NCBI GenBank assembly: GCA_002862745.1
Contig: PKDX01000011.1
Span: forward strand, 1 to 60,608
Direction: 5' to 3'
Length of the DNA: 60,608 nucleotides
Source: Bacteroidota bacterium
GTDB taxonomy: Bacteria > Bacteroidota > Bacteroidia > Chitinophagales > UBA8649
A program made the position numbers and the translations under genes. The notes beneath the pieces are model-generated. The model was not told where the DNA came from. It saw only the letters and a list, made by a program, of their open reading frames with translations, and made no database searches. Below are positions 16,876 to 25,108 of this stretch, in pieces. How positions within the stretch are numbered: the stretch's first letter is position 1; the number at the start of each line of letters is the position of its first letter.

Positions 16876-17934
16876 CGACAGTTAATCCTAAAGGTTGTCC
16901 TAAGCCTTATTCTTGGTGCACCCTTTATTCTAAACGCACAAATACACCATGTTGTATTGGATGCGGGCCATGGCGGAAAAGACCCTGGTGCGGTCGCCTT
17001 TAATACACAAGAAAAAGATGTTGCTTTATCCGTGACATTGAAGGTTGGAAAGCTTATTGAAAAACACCTACCAACGGTTGAAGTGTCTTACACGAGAGAG
17101 ACCGATAAGTTTGTCGAACTTTTCCAAAGGGCGAAAATTGCTAATAGTCAAGAGGCTGATTTTTTTATAAGTATCCATGCCAACGCCGCGAGCAACGAAA
17201 GTGCTCGTGGGACAGAAACCTTCGTGTTGGGTTTACACAGAAATGATGCAAACCTTGAAGTTGTTCGGCGAGAAAATGCCGTTATAAGTCTAGAGGGGGG
17301 ATATGAACAAGAATATGTCGACATCACATCCCCCGAAGCACAAATACTACTTGAGCTTCATCAACAAAACTATCTTGACCAAAGCATTCAGCTTGCAAGC
17401 CTTGTAGAAAATCGCTTCATCAATCATGCGGGGCTTAAATCGCGTGGTGTGAAGCAGGCCGGCTTCCTAGTGTTATACAAGACGTCTATGCCTAGCGTGT
17501 TAATTGAACTCGGCTTTTTAACCCACAGAGAAGAGTGTGTCTTCCTTGCCTCAGAAACAGGCCAAAACATCTTGGCCGAAAGTATATTCTTTGCCTTTCG
17601 GGATTTCGTAGAAAAAAACGCATCGAATAACCAGGGAAAAACCATAGATCCCGAGACCACAAACCGAATTGAAGAGGTGGATAACACGCCTTCCGTTGGC
17701 TCGGGCACAACGTATAAAGTTCAATTGTTTGCCACAGGAAAAGAGTTGCCGAGCAACCATGCCATTTATTCTGTTTTTAATTCCATCACTACCGAGGCTG
17801 TTGGGTCCCTTTCGCGCATCTTAACAGAAAGCACGTCGTCCAGGGCCGAGGCGCTTCGATGGATCGGGCAAGCCAAAGCAGCAGGATACGAAGATGCCTA
17901 CCTTGTCACTTATCTTAATGGAATTCGACAATAA
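16858..17934 (+). CDS. N-acetylmuramoyl-L-alanine amidase (Amidase_3) with C-terminal SPOR-like region
   Basis: A 358-residue cell-wall hydrolase that cleaves the bond between N-acetylmuramic acid and L-alanine, probably in the periplasm. It has a signal peptide (about residues 1-27, ending LNAQ). The Amidase_3 domain shows HHVVLDAGHGGKDPGA (zinc His), VSYTRETDKFVEL, ADFFISIHANA (second His) and, near its end, MPSVLIELGFLTHREE with the catalytic Glu. The last 80 residues (TTYKVQLFATGKELP onward) look like a SPOR peptidoglycan-binding domain. It is first in a run with mlaD and the OstA-like gene, so this is an envelope-building cluster. Confidence 0.92.
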   Translation: MFTPKQRQLILKVVLSLILGAPFILNAQIHHVVLDAGHGGKDPGAVAFNTQEKDVALSVTLKVGKLIEKHLPTVEVSYTRETDKFVELFQRAKIANSQEADFFISIHANAASNESARGTETFVLGLHRNDANLEVVRRENAVISLEGGYEQEYVDITSPEAQILLELHQQNYLDQSIQLASLVENRFINHAGLKSRGVKQAGFLVLYKTSMPSVLIELGFLTHREECVFLASETGQNILAESIFFAFRDFVEKNASNNQGKTIDPETTNRIEEVDNTPSVGSGTTYKVQLFATGKELPSNHAIYSVFNSITTEAVGSLSRILTESTSSRAEALRWIGQAKAAGYEDAYLVTYLNGIRQ

Positions 17935-17973
17935 TCAATAAATAGTCCTATAGGATTTCTTAGTTTTAAATCT

Positions 17974-18936
17974 ATGCATCGCGAAATAAAAGTTGGTCTC
18001 TTTTTTTTAGTCGTCATCGCCATGGTCTTCGGCGGAATACAGTTTCTAAAGGGACGAGGTGTGTTGCATATTGATCAGGAGTTTATTGTGTATTACGACA
18101 ATGTTCGCGGCTTGGCTCCTTCCGATGACGTGATTATTAACGGCCTTGTTGTAGGAAAGGTTTCTTCTTTAGAATTAGATAAAAACAACGGCGAAAGTGT
18201 GGTGAAGGTGGTTTTTACCCTTGATAATTCTATTGACCTACCCAAAGGGTCGAAAGCGAAGCTTGTAGGGCCCGATTTTTTAGGGGAAACAAATATTGAC
18301 CTCATTATGGGGGAAGAATCCTCAATACTTCCATCGGGCAGCACAATTGAAGCGCAATATGATTCTACCATTTTTGATGAATTGGCCACTATGTCAGAAA
18401 GCGTGGACCCCATTCTTCAAAACGCCGACAGCTTGCTTAGAAATATAAATAAACTTTTTGCCTCAACGGTAACTGCTTCTGACATTACACTAAACGGATT
18501 GGTTAACGACATTGACCAACTCGTCAAAACCTATGATGTGCTTGGTCATAAAACATCGATCATGCTGGACGGAAAAGGAGAACAAATCGGTCAAGTTTTA
18601 GCAAACCTCAACGGCATAACGCTCAACCTTAAAAACCAAACCGATGTGTTGTCAGGCATATTGCAAAATGTTGACACACTAACCACTAACCTAGCACGGG
18701 TTGACTTTGATAATACCGTAAATCGATTGGACGACGCTATTTTAAGTGTTAACTCGTTAGTTGACACCATCCAATATGGAGAAGGAAGCCTACAGCGGCT
18801 TATCAAAGATGATGTTTTACATGAAGAGCTTTTAACCACCGTCCTGTCACTTGATTCCTTACTAACCGACCTCAAAAACAATCCTTCCCGGTATGTGTCG
18901 TTTTCCCTTATAGAGCGGAAAGAGCGCCGCAAGTAG
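17974..18936 (+). CDS. mlaD: MlaD/MCE family lipid-transport protein
   Basis: A 320-residue protein with one N-terminal membrane helix (VGLFFLVVIAMVFGGIQFL, about residues 7-25) and a single MCE domain. The MCE signature includes YYDNVRGLAPSDDVIINGL, VGKVSSLEL and the DLPKGSKAKLVGPDFLGE block. The last 180 residues are helical, with regular Leu/Asp spacing, as in MCE proteins that form a channel or needle. Such proteins move phospholipids between inner and outer membrane as substrate-binding partners of an MlaFE ABC transporter; neither mlaE nor mlaF is adjacent here. It lies 39 nt after the amidase and 1 nt before the OstA-like gene. A run of eight T occurs in codons 10-12. Confidence 0.9.
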   Translation: MHREIKVGLFFLVVIAMVFGGIQFLKGRGVLHIDQEFIVYYDNVRGLAPSDDVIINGLVVGKVSSLELDKNNGESVVKVVFTLDNSIDLPKGSKAKLVGPDFLGETNIDLIMGEESSILPSGSTIEAQYDSTIFDELATMSESVDPILQNADSLLRNINKLFASTVTASDITLNGLVNDIDQLVKTYDVLGHKTSIMLDGKGEQIGQVLANLNGITLNLKNQTDVLSGILQNVDTLTTNLARVDFDNTVNRLDDAILSVNSLVDTIQYGEGSLQRLIKDDVLHEELLTTVLSLDSLLTDLKNNPSRYVSFSLIERKERRK

Positions 18937-18937
18937 T

Positions 18938-20578
18938 ATGAAATGGTTGGTCTGTAATTTCTTATTGCTCCTATCGATTGGATCACATCCCCTCTTTGCA
19001 CAATCTAATGCGCCCGTCCAGGATACTGCAGTCACTGACAGTGTCTATCTCCAAGCATTTCAGCAAATGCATATTTTTCAAAGCGACACTAATACTCGAT
19101 ATGTATTAGTCGGAGATGTTGTTCTTTCTGCCGACAGTAATTTGTTTTTTTGCGACAGCCTCATCTTCGATAGTGACATAGACTCTGGTGTCATTCGTGC
19201 CTACAACAATATTCAAGTAACCACTATCGAGGGTATTGTAATCACCTCTGACTCTCTAGTCTACTCATTACAAACTAGTGCGGGAAGGTTTCTTGGCCAC
19301 TGCACATATACAGAAAATGGTAAGCGCATCAAAAGCCCCTATATATCGTTTAACACAGCCACCGGTGAGGGTCAATTTGCAGGTGGGGGACAACTGAGGC
19401 AAGGAAACACTCGTATTCGGAGCAATTATGGAAATTATTCGTCAAGAGGGGGGCGCTCAAGGCTGACGGGTGATGTTGAAATTCGGCAAGGGCCGACTCT
19501 AATCCAGTCGAAAGACATTATATATAATTCAAAAACAGGAGCTGGAAAAATTTTGGACTCTACCGTAATTTATGAAGAAGACTTAACCATTTATTGCCAC
19601 AAAGGGCAACTCGGTGGAGAGGGTCGGCCATCGACTTTTGGAGAAGGAACACTCTTTGTTTCCGGAAGTAAGATAGGGTGGTGCAACAACACCCGATTCA
19701 ACCCACAAGACAGCACCATTAACCTTTTGTCGGATTACCACATCTACGACACCATTGATAGTATTGGTATGTGGGGGGTTCTCGCTACGCTTGATGATAA
19801 GAATGGGTCTCTCCGGGGATACCGTAGGCCAATGGTGTATTCGGTTGGTGACCAGGACACCCTTTTTTTGGCAGCCGACACCCTTTTTGCCTTAAAAGAT
19901 TCGATAGATGGAGTAGACACTATGGCCAAACCCACCCAGCTTTTTGGATGGGGGTCTGGCATGTTCTTTAGTCAAAATGAGCAGGGCCAGGCCAATACGA
20001 TTCATTGGGTAGGTGCCACAGATTACTTAGCACTTAATGGTGATGTTGTGTTGTGGAATGATTCTGTTGAAGTCCTATCAGATGCTGGCCAAATGGAAAC
20101 AGACAGCAACCATCAGGCCAAAAGAAAACTATCCTTTTGGGGAGACGCTTTTTGGAGTAGGGCGTTAACACCTCGGGGTTTTTTTGATCAAGTAGCAGGA
20201 GACAGTCTATGTATCATACTTCGTGATACCCTCATCCAACAAATTGAAGTACGCAACAACGCCCATATTTTAGTTTTTATTGAGTCAGAAACTGACGGGC
20301 TTTATGAAAATGGAAATCGGTCAGACGCCACCTACGCGCTCGTTCGACTTGATTCCCTGGGAGAAGTTCTTTCTATGCGGCTAGAAGACGGGGTGGTTGG
20401 AGATGTTTTTGCCATTGTTGATGAAGGGGGGGGCGCTCAACCCACAATGCTTGACGCTTACCGCAGTATGCGGCACGTACGGCCCGATTCGTATGTTGAT
20501 CTTACAAGCAATCCCGCAATTGTGCCCAAAGACCCCCTTACATTATACAGAAGGTACGTTAATCAGTGGGCAAAATAG
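18938..20578 (+). CDS. OstA-like (LptA-fold) periplasmic protein
   Basis: A 546-residue secreted protein (signal peptide about residues 1-22, ending LFAQ). The first half is the OstA-like domain of Bacteroidota, repeating beta-strand pairs such as LVGDVVLSADSNLFFCDSL, RAYNNIQVTTIEGIVITSDS and RLTGDVEIRQGPTLIQSKD. These resemble the stacked strands of LptA/LptC jelly-rolls that carry LPS across the periplasm. The protein is about three times longer than LptA, and the second half continues with similar strands. The likely role is a periplasmic LPS bridge, inferred from fold and neighbours. It follows mlaD by 1 nt and overlaps the convergent hypothetical gene by 20 nt. A G8 run lies near the 3' end. 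Confidence 0.87.
   Translation: MKWLVCNFLLLLSIGSHPLFAQSNAPVQDTAVTDSVYLQAFQQMHIFQSDTNTRYVLVGDVVLSADSNLFFCDSLIFDSDIDSGVIRAYNNIQVTTIEGIVITSDSLVYSLQTSAGRFLGHCTYTENGKRIKSPYISFNTATGEGQFAGGGQLRQGNTRIRSNYGNYSSRGGRSRLTGDVEIRQGPTLIQSKDIIYNSKTGAGKILDSTVIYEEDLTIYCHKGQLGGEGRPSTFGEGTLFVSGSKIGWCNNTRFNPQDSTINLLSDYHIYDTIDSIGMWGVLATLDDKNGSLRGYRRPMVYSVGDQDTLFLAADTLFALKDSIDGVDTMAKPTQLFGWGSGMFFSQNEQGQANTIHWVGATDYLALNGDVVLWNDSVEVLSDAGQMETDSNHQAKRKLSFWGDAFWSRALTPRGFFDQVAGDSLCIILRDTLIQQIEVRNNAHILVFIESETDGLYENGNRSDATYALVRLDSLGEVLSMRLEDGVVGDVFAIVDEGGGAQPTMLDAYRSMRHVRPDSYVDLTSNPAIVPKDPLTLYRRYVNQWAK
20426..20433 (+). repeat. G8 homopolymer in the OstA-like gene
   Basis: Eight consecutive G encode Gly-Gly near residue 498. 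The same GGGCGCTCAA ending follows a G6 run at about 19448-19460 in the same gene. G runs of this length can slip in replication, but no frame change is seen here. Confidence 0.5.
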
Positions 20579-21464
20579 CCGAAGGGTCGGGAATCCATTC
20601 CCAATGCGCCCCATTCCAACGAAAGCCGGCATCTGTCCCGTCAGGCACATAGTTATAGAGTGTTTCTTTGGCTGAGCGGTGAATTGGGCTAAGGTGGCTA
20701 TATGTTATTGTCTTTGATGATTCATCAACAGATAGCCTAACGGTCGTCCCCTCTTTGTGTTCGAAAAACAACCGGTTTGTAAGCGAATCCTGAGAAGCAA
20801 CGTCCCCTTCTGCCACAATTGGCATGTCTGGAGGATACGCAAATTGTGGTGCGCCAAAACGGACATCTCCATCTTTAATCACCAACACATCCAATATCTT
20901 GAAATCGCTTAGACTGTCCTTTCTGTCATAGCCCATGAGCAAATAATGCCCGTCATTGGACTCTGCAATAGTCGATATATTATAATAAACTTGGCCAAAC
21001 CAATTGTTTCTTGAAAGGACTTCTTTGGTTCTATATGAGTGCATATCGCTAGCGTCAAACAAGGGAAGAAGGGACCTGGGGCTTTTCCGTTGCTGTATTA
21101 CACCAAAATGCCTTACGTGGTTGTCTGTTATAAGGAGCTCCCAGGTAAGAATTCGAAAAGAACTATCCGGAGGATAGACCTCAAACAGTCCAGTAAGCAA
21201 CGAAGAAAAGTTTACCGATAACTCGACGTCTGCTGAAAGGGCTCGCGACAAAAGGGGTATAAACGCCATGTTCGCGTTGCTTCTTGCCCTTGAAGCACTT
21301 TCCGTTGCATTTACGATAACCCATTGTTCGACAAGTTCCCTATAAAAAACGTCTTCTTGATTATCCTGTGTAGTTATGGACGGCTGGGCAAAAAGGGGGC
21401 TAACGCACGTTAGTAAACAGATGATTATTATGTCACGACAATATATCACCACACTACAACGCAT
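20559..21464 (-). CDS. secreted protein of unknown function
   Basis: A 301-residue protein with a signal peptide (hydrophobic segment about residues 9-26, ending LFAQ). The rest is soluble, with mixed beta content. Recognisable blocks are FGQVYYNISTI, HYLLMGYDRKDSLSDFKILDVLVI, FGAPQF and ITYSHLSPIH, ending with RWNGAHWEWIPDP. It resembles a set of periplasmic Bacteroidota proteins of unknown function; no catalytic motif is visible. It converges on the OstA-like gene with a 20-nt overlap. The thiolase stop lies 26 nt upstream on the same strand, so it may be transcribed with the thiolase. Confidence 0.75.
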   Translation of the reverse strand: MRCSVVIYCRDIIIICLLTCVSPLFAQPSITTQDNQEDVFYRELVEQWVIVNATESASRARSNANMAFIPLLSRALSADVELSVNFSSLLTGLFEVYPPDSSFRILTWELLITDNHVRHFGVIQQRKSPRSLLPLFDASDMHSYRTKEVLSRNNWFGQVYYNISTIAESNDGHYLLMGYDRKDSLSDFKILDVLVIKDGDVRFGAPQFAYPPDMPIVAEGDVASQDSLTNRLFFEHKEGTTVRLSVDESSKTITYSHLSPIHRSAKETLYNYVPDGTDAGFRWNGAHWEWIPDPSAILPTD

Positions 21465-21490
21465 AAACTTGAAGCTTTGGTATTAAAAGC

Positions 21491-22663
21491 TTAGAGGGCC
21501 TCAATCACCATGGCGCTGGCACCACCACCCCCATTACAAATACCAGCCAAGCCGTATCGTTTACCCATGCGTCGTAACTCAGAAACAAGAGCCATCACGA
21601 TTCTACACCCCGAAACACCGATTGGGTGACCGATGGAGACTCCACCACCATTTACATTGGTCATGTCATGACTAAAGCCCATGGCTTTCATATTAGCCAA
21701 TGCCACAACAGAAAAGGCCTCATTAATTTCTACTAAATCAATGTCTGAGGCCTTGAGCCCTGCCTTGTCCAATGCCAATGGCATGGCTAGGGATGGAGTC
21801 ATCGTAAACTGTTTAGGCTTTTGGGCCGCATCTGCATAGGATACAATGCGTGCAAGAGGTTTGTGGTCTGCTATCCACTGATCACTTCCCAAGACTACGG
21901 CCGCAGCACCATCATTAATATTTGAGGCATTTGCTGCGGTAACGCTTCCCTCTTTATTGAAGACTGGGCGCAAACTTGGTATCTTTTCAAAGCGGACTTT
22001 ATCTATATCCTCGTCTCGAGAGACGACCAAGGGGTCTCCTTTTCGCTGAGGAATTTCAATTGGGGCTATCTCTGAGTCCAGCCATCCATTGTTCGATGCT
22101 TCTTGAGCTCTTTTGTAGGAGGCGATAGCATAATCATCTTGTGTCTCCCGGTCTAGCCCCTGCTCTTCGGCACATAAATCTCCGCAAACACCCATCATTG
22201 ATCCATCATAAGGGTCCTGAAGACCATCTCTTACTATACCATCTACAAGACTTCGGTTACCATACTTTGCACCCCACCGAGCATCTTGAGAATAAAAGGG
22301 AGACTGACTCATGGATTCCATACCGCCGGCTACCATCAAGCTTCGATCACCGACACGAATCGACTGACTTGCCATCATAATTGACTTCATGCCCGAGGAG
22401 CAAACCTTATTAATGGTTGTGCATGGAGTAGACTCTGGAAGTCCGGCCGCAAGAGCCGCCTGTCTTGCAGGCGCTTGTCCAGCGCCAGCTTGCAAGACCT
22501 GTCCCATATAAACCTCTTCAATAGCTTCTGGACCAACAGATGCCCTAAGAACAGCATGTCGAATACTGTGAGCGCCGAGCTCTACGGCACTTAACGTAGA
22601 CAAAGCGCCTCCAAAACTTCCAACAGGGCTTCTAGCCATGCCCAAAATATAAACATCTTTCAT
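21491..22663 (-). CDS. acetyl-CoA C-acyltransferase (thiolase)
   Basis: A 390-residue thiolase of the acetoacetyl-CoA/3-ketoacyl-CoA type. The acylated cysteine is in TTINKVCSSGMKS (Cys88), the active-site His in GGGVSIGHPIGVSG (about 346), and the second Cys in GICNGGGGASAM (about 376). The NEAF motif (IDLVEINEAFSVVAL) is also present. The enzyme condenses or cleaves acetyl-CoA units; the direction (beta-oxidation, ketone or PHB metabolism) cannot be told from sequence. The closest resemblance is to degradative acetyl-CoA C-acetyltransferases. The gene is divergent from the 7TM-HD gene across 54 nt that include an 11-nt inverted repeat (CCTTTGAAAGG). Confidence 0.93.
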   Translation of the reverse strand: MKDVYILGMARSPVGSFGGALSTLSAVELGAHSIRHAVLRASVGPEAIEEVYMGQVLQAGAGQAPARQAALAAGLPESTPCTTINKVCSSGMKSIMMASQSIRVGDRSLMVAGGMESMSQSPFYSQDARWGAKYGNRSLVDGIVRDGLQDPYDGSMMGVCGDLCAEEQGLDRETQDDYAIASYKRAQEASNNGWLDSEIAPIEIPQRKGDPLVVSRDEDIDKVRFEKIPSLRPVFNKEGSVTAANASNINDGAAAVVLGSDQWIADHKPLARIVSYADAAQKPKQFTMTPSLAMPLALDKAGLKASDIDLVEINEAFSVVALANMKAMGFSHDMTNVNGGGVSIGHPIGVSGCRIVMALVSELRRMGKRYGLAGICNGGGGASAMVIEAL

Positions 22664-22717
22664 ATTGAAAATTTAATATCCTTTGAAAGGCCTAAAGTAC
22701 TTAAATTGCATGGAGAA

Positions 22718-24928
22718 ATGCAGAAATTAAAACCCGTTTCTCTTAGTGGCTATTTATCCCTTGGGGCCTGTATCTTGTTATGGGCCGGTATTATCGCCTT
22801 TACATCGCCTAGACATTCCCTTGTTCTAGATACCGCGGGAAGCGGGGAAATTTGGCAGGGCCAAGACCTTGTGGCGCCCTTTGCCTTTGACATTTTAAGA
22901 GACTCAGTAGATATAAATCAAGACGTTACCGAAATCAAAAGGCAATTTCCCATTCCTCTTTTTTTTAATGATTCCGCCTCCGTGCGCCAACATATTGCGC
23001 TATACAATGTTGAGTTCAGCCTGTTGTTTCAAGAGGAAAAAAGGCGTTTTTTAGATCAACTTCAGCCATCGCCAGATAGCTCTGCTTCGGATATTCAGGG
23101 TGTTATAAGTGCAGTTTACGAGTCTATGCGAAAAGAGGAGGCCGAAAAACAATATCCTTCTTCTGACAGCCTTTCGATGGTTAGGTTTGGGCAAGAATAT
23201 ATACGGTCCTACTATCAACAACATGCCATTGTTTTGAGCCCGACGTTCTCTTTAGAAGGAGATGCTCGTTTTCTATTAAACAACAAAGTATTGGCCTTGA
23301 GCCAGCTTCTTTCCATGGCAACCTTTGAAGGGGAAGACCTTTTCTTTGATCAAGAGATTCTAGACGGCTTGCCCGGTTGGGAGTTGTTTTCCTCAAAAAA
23401 TGAATGGTCTAAAACCATGATAGAAAATGCCCTACCCAAACACCCCCTATCAACACTGGACATGGGGAAATACAGAAAGAATAGCGCAGAGGTTCAGCTG
23501 GACATCCAGCGGGCCATGCTTTCCATTGACTCCATTAAAGAGCATTATGAAAAAGGAGAGTTGATTGTCGCTCAGGGCGAAAAAGTTGGTCCTGACCAGG
23601 TACAGGCCCTGGAAATTTTACGGACAAAGTCGAAAGACAGCCTATTGTCAGACACTGAGCTCTTTCGTATCGATCTTGCCAAATTCCTGCTCATTGTTCT
23701 TATTTTATTCGGCGGGGGAGTAGCGGTAAGCAAGTCGGCGACCAAACGTGCCTTCAGTATACGGCTGAACATTGTCACAACATCACTTATTGGCCTGTTT
23801 TGTTTAACAGCCGTTTTTACTGAGCTCTATATTCCTGGACATCTTTCTATTATACCGCTAGCCATTGCCCCTGTAGTTATCTTAGCTTTTTATGATCGGG
23901 AATCGGCATTGGTTGTGCTTTTAGCAACAGCGGGCCTGTCCTCCATCATTGTTAGTGATAGTTGGGCCTTCCTTATTCGGCACCTAGTTGTTGGGGTCGG
24001 GGTAATTTATTGGGTTAAAACCATTCGATATTGGTCGGATTTTTTGCGGCTTAGTTTACTAGTTCTGTCCATTAATGCCGGGTTTGAAAGCCTTCTCTTT
24101 ATGTTGGGTGGAGCTGAAATCAGCGCAGATGCCCTATGGGTGCTCTCAGATGTGGCGGTTCAATCATTTCTTACTTTTCTTGCTCTTCCCATAATCCTTT
24201 TGTTTGAGCGACTCTACGGCACGCTGTCTGAATTGCGCTTGGTTGAACTTTCGGATATAAATAAACCCCTACTTAAAAAGCTTTCTAATGAAACCCCAGG
24301 GACCTTTCAGCACTCATTACAGGTTGCAAATCTTGCAGAATATGCGGCTGAAACAATAGGTGCAGATGGCCTTTTAGCAAAAGTTGGTGCATTGTATCAC
24401 GATGTGGGCAAAATGAATGATCCACAGTTTTTTATCGAGAACCAACACCCCGGGCAAAACCCGCACGAACGGCTTGCGGCAAGAATTAGTGCACAAAAAA
24501 TTATCGAACATGTCACTCAGGGGTTGGTAACAGCTAAAGAGTATCGGCTTCCCCATGCACTACAACAGTTTATTTTAACCCATCACGGCGATAGCAGGGT
24601 CGAATACTTTTACCAAAAATCATTACGAGACGATGATGAAACCAGAGAAAGTGATTATAAATATCCTGGCCCGCCACCACAAACCAAGGAAGAGGCAATA
24701 CTCATGATGGCAGATGCCGCAGAGGCGTCTTCCAAGAGCCTAAAAGCCCCAGATGAAGAAAGCATATCTGCTATGGTGGATAAGGTTATTGATAAACAAA
24801 TGCAAGAGGGCCAATTTAGGGCATCAAACATCACAATCCAAGAGATAAATATGTGTAAAGCCGCCTTTAAGTCAAGGCTTAACAACATTCACCACATACG
24901 TATTGCCTATCCCCCTGAAAAGAAATAG
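22718..24928 (+). CDS. 7TM-HD phosphohydrolase (PgpH/YqfF-like)
   Basis: A 736-residue membrane protein of the 7TMR-HD family. An N-terminal helix (LSLGACILLWAGIIAFTS) is followed by a long extracytoplasmic 7TMR-HDED domain (to about residue 320), then about seven hydrophobic helices (320-500), then a cytoplasmic HDIG domain. HD motifs: GTFQHSLQVANLAE, LYHDVGKMNDP, NPHE and THHGDSRVEYFY. In Firmicutes PgpH hydrolyses c-di-AMP; the same activity is possible here but not shown. I take the ATG at 22718 rather than a TTG four codons earlier. No diadenylate cyclase gene is in the window. Confidence 0.9.
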   Translation: MQKLKPVSLSGYLSLGACILLWAGIIAFTSPRHSLVLDTAGSGEIWQGQDLVAPFAFDILRDSVDINQDVTEIKRQFPIPLFFNDSASVRQHIALYNVEFSLLFQEEKRRFLDQLQPSPDSSASDIQGVISAVYESMRKEEAEKQYPSSDSLSMVRFGQEYIRSYYQQHAIVLSPTFSLEGDARFLLNNKVLALSQLLSMATFEGEDLFFDQEILDGLPGWELFSSKNEWSKTMIENALPKHPLSTLDMGKYRKNSAEVQLDIQRAMLSIDSIKEHYEKGELIVAQGEKVGPDQVQALEILRTKSKDSLLSDTELFRIDLAKFLLIVLILFGGGVAVSKSATKRAFSIRLNIVTTSLIGLFCLTAVFTELYIPGHLSIIPLAIAPVVILAFYDRESALVVLLATAGLSSIIVSDSWAFLIRHLVVGVGVIYWVKTIRYWSDFLRLSLLVLSINAGFESLLFMLGGAEISADALWVLSDVAVQSFLTFLALPIILLFERLYGTLSELRLVELSDINKPLLKKLSNETPGTFQHSLQVANLAEYAAETIGADGLLAKVGALYHDVGKMNDPQFFIENQHPGQNPHERLAARISAQKIIEHVTQGLVTAKEYRLPHALQQFILTHHGDSRVEYFYQKSLRDDDETRESDYKYPGPPPQTKEEAILMMADAAEASSKSLKAPDEESISAMVDKVIDKQMQEGQFRASNITIQEINMCKAAFKSRLNNIHHIRIAYPPEKK

Positions 24929-24980
24929 TGATAATAATTAGCAGGAATCCTAGTATTTTGTTTTTCTATGACCAAAAATA

Positions 24981-25010
24981 GTTGAGGCCCCTACCAAGAG
25001 GGACCTCAAC
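24981..25010 (+). other. 12-bp hairpin in the gap upstream of dnaG
   Basis: GTTGAGGCCCCT and AGGGACCTCAAC pair with one mismatch around the 6-nt loop ACCAAG. It lies 52 nt after the 7TM-HD stop and about 100 nt before dnaG. No U-run follows on the plus strand (the next bases are A/C-rich), so it is not a classical intrinsic terminator. A leader element, small RNA or processing site is possible. Confidence 0.55.
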
Positions 25011-25033
25011 ACCGAACCAAAACAAAAACCAAA

Positions 25034-25058
25034 ATTGTTATCCATTATTAACAATGGA
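25034..25058 (+). other. overlapping, mutually exclusive short hairpins upstream of dnaG
   Basis: ATTGTTA (25034-25040) can pair with TAACAAT (25049-25055), or TCCATT (25041-25046) with AATGGA (25053-25058). The two stems share bases and cannot form together. They are AT-rich and weak, about 50 nt before the dnaG start, in a gap (24929-25108) that otherwise shows no gene. Confidence 0.35.
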
Positions 25059-25108
25059 CAGTAGTAATACAATTAAAAGGATAAAAAAGTTTTTTAAGAT
25101 TTCACTTT

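Noticed and set aside
17940-17970. TCCTATAGGA palindrome followed by TTTCTTAGTTTT after the amidase gene as a terminator
   Set aside because: The stem is only three to five pairs with a 4-nt loop, and the U-run is interrupted; mlaD follows closely on the same strand, so read-through is more likely.
22682-22700. CCTTTGAAAGG inverted repeat between the thiolase and 7TM-HD genes as an operator
   Set aside because: Eleven nt with AT-rich flanks and no supporting promoter pair; noted in the thiolase entry only.
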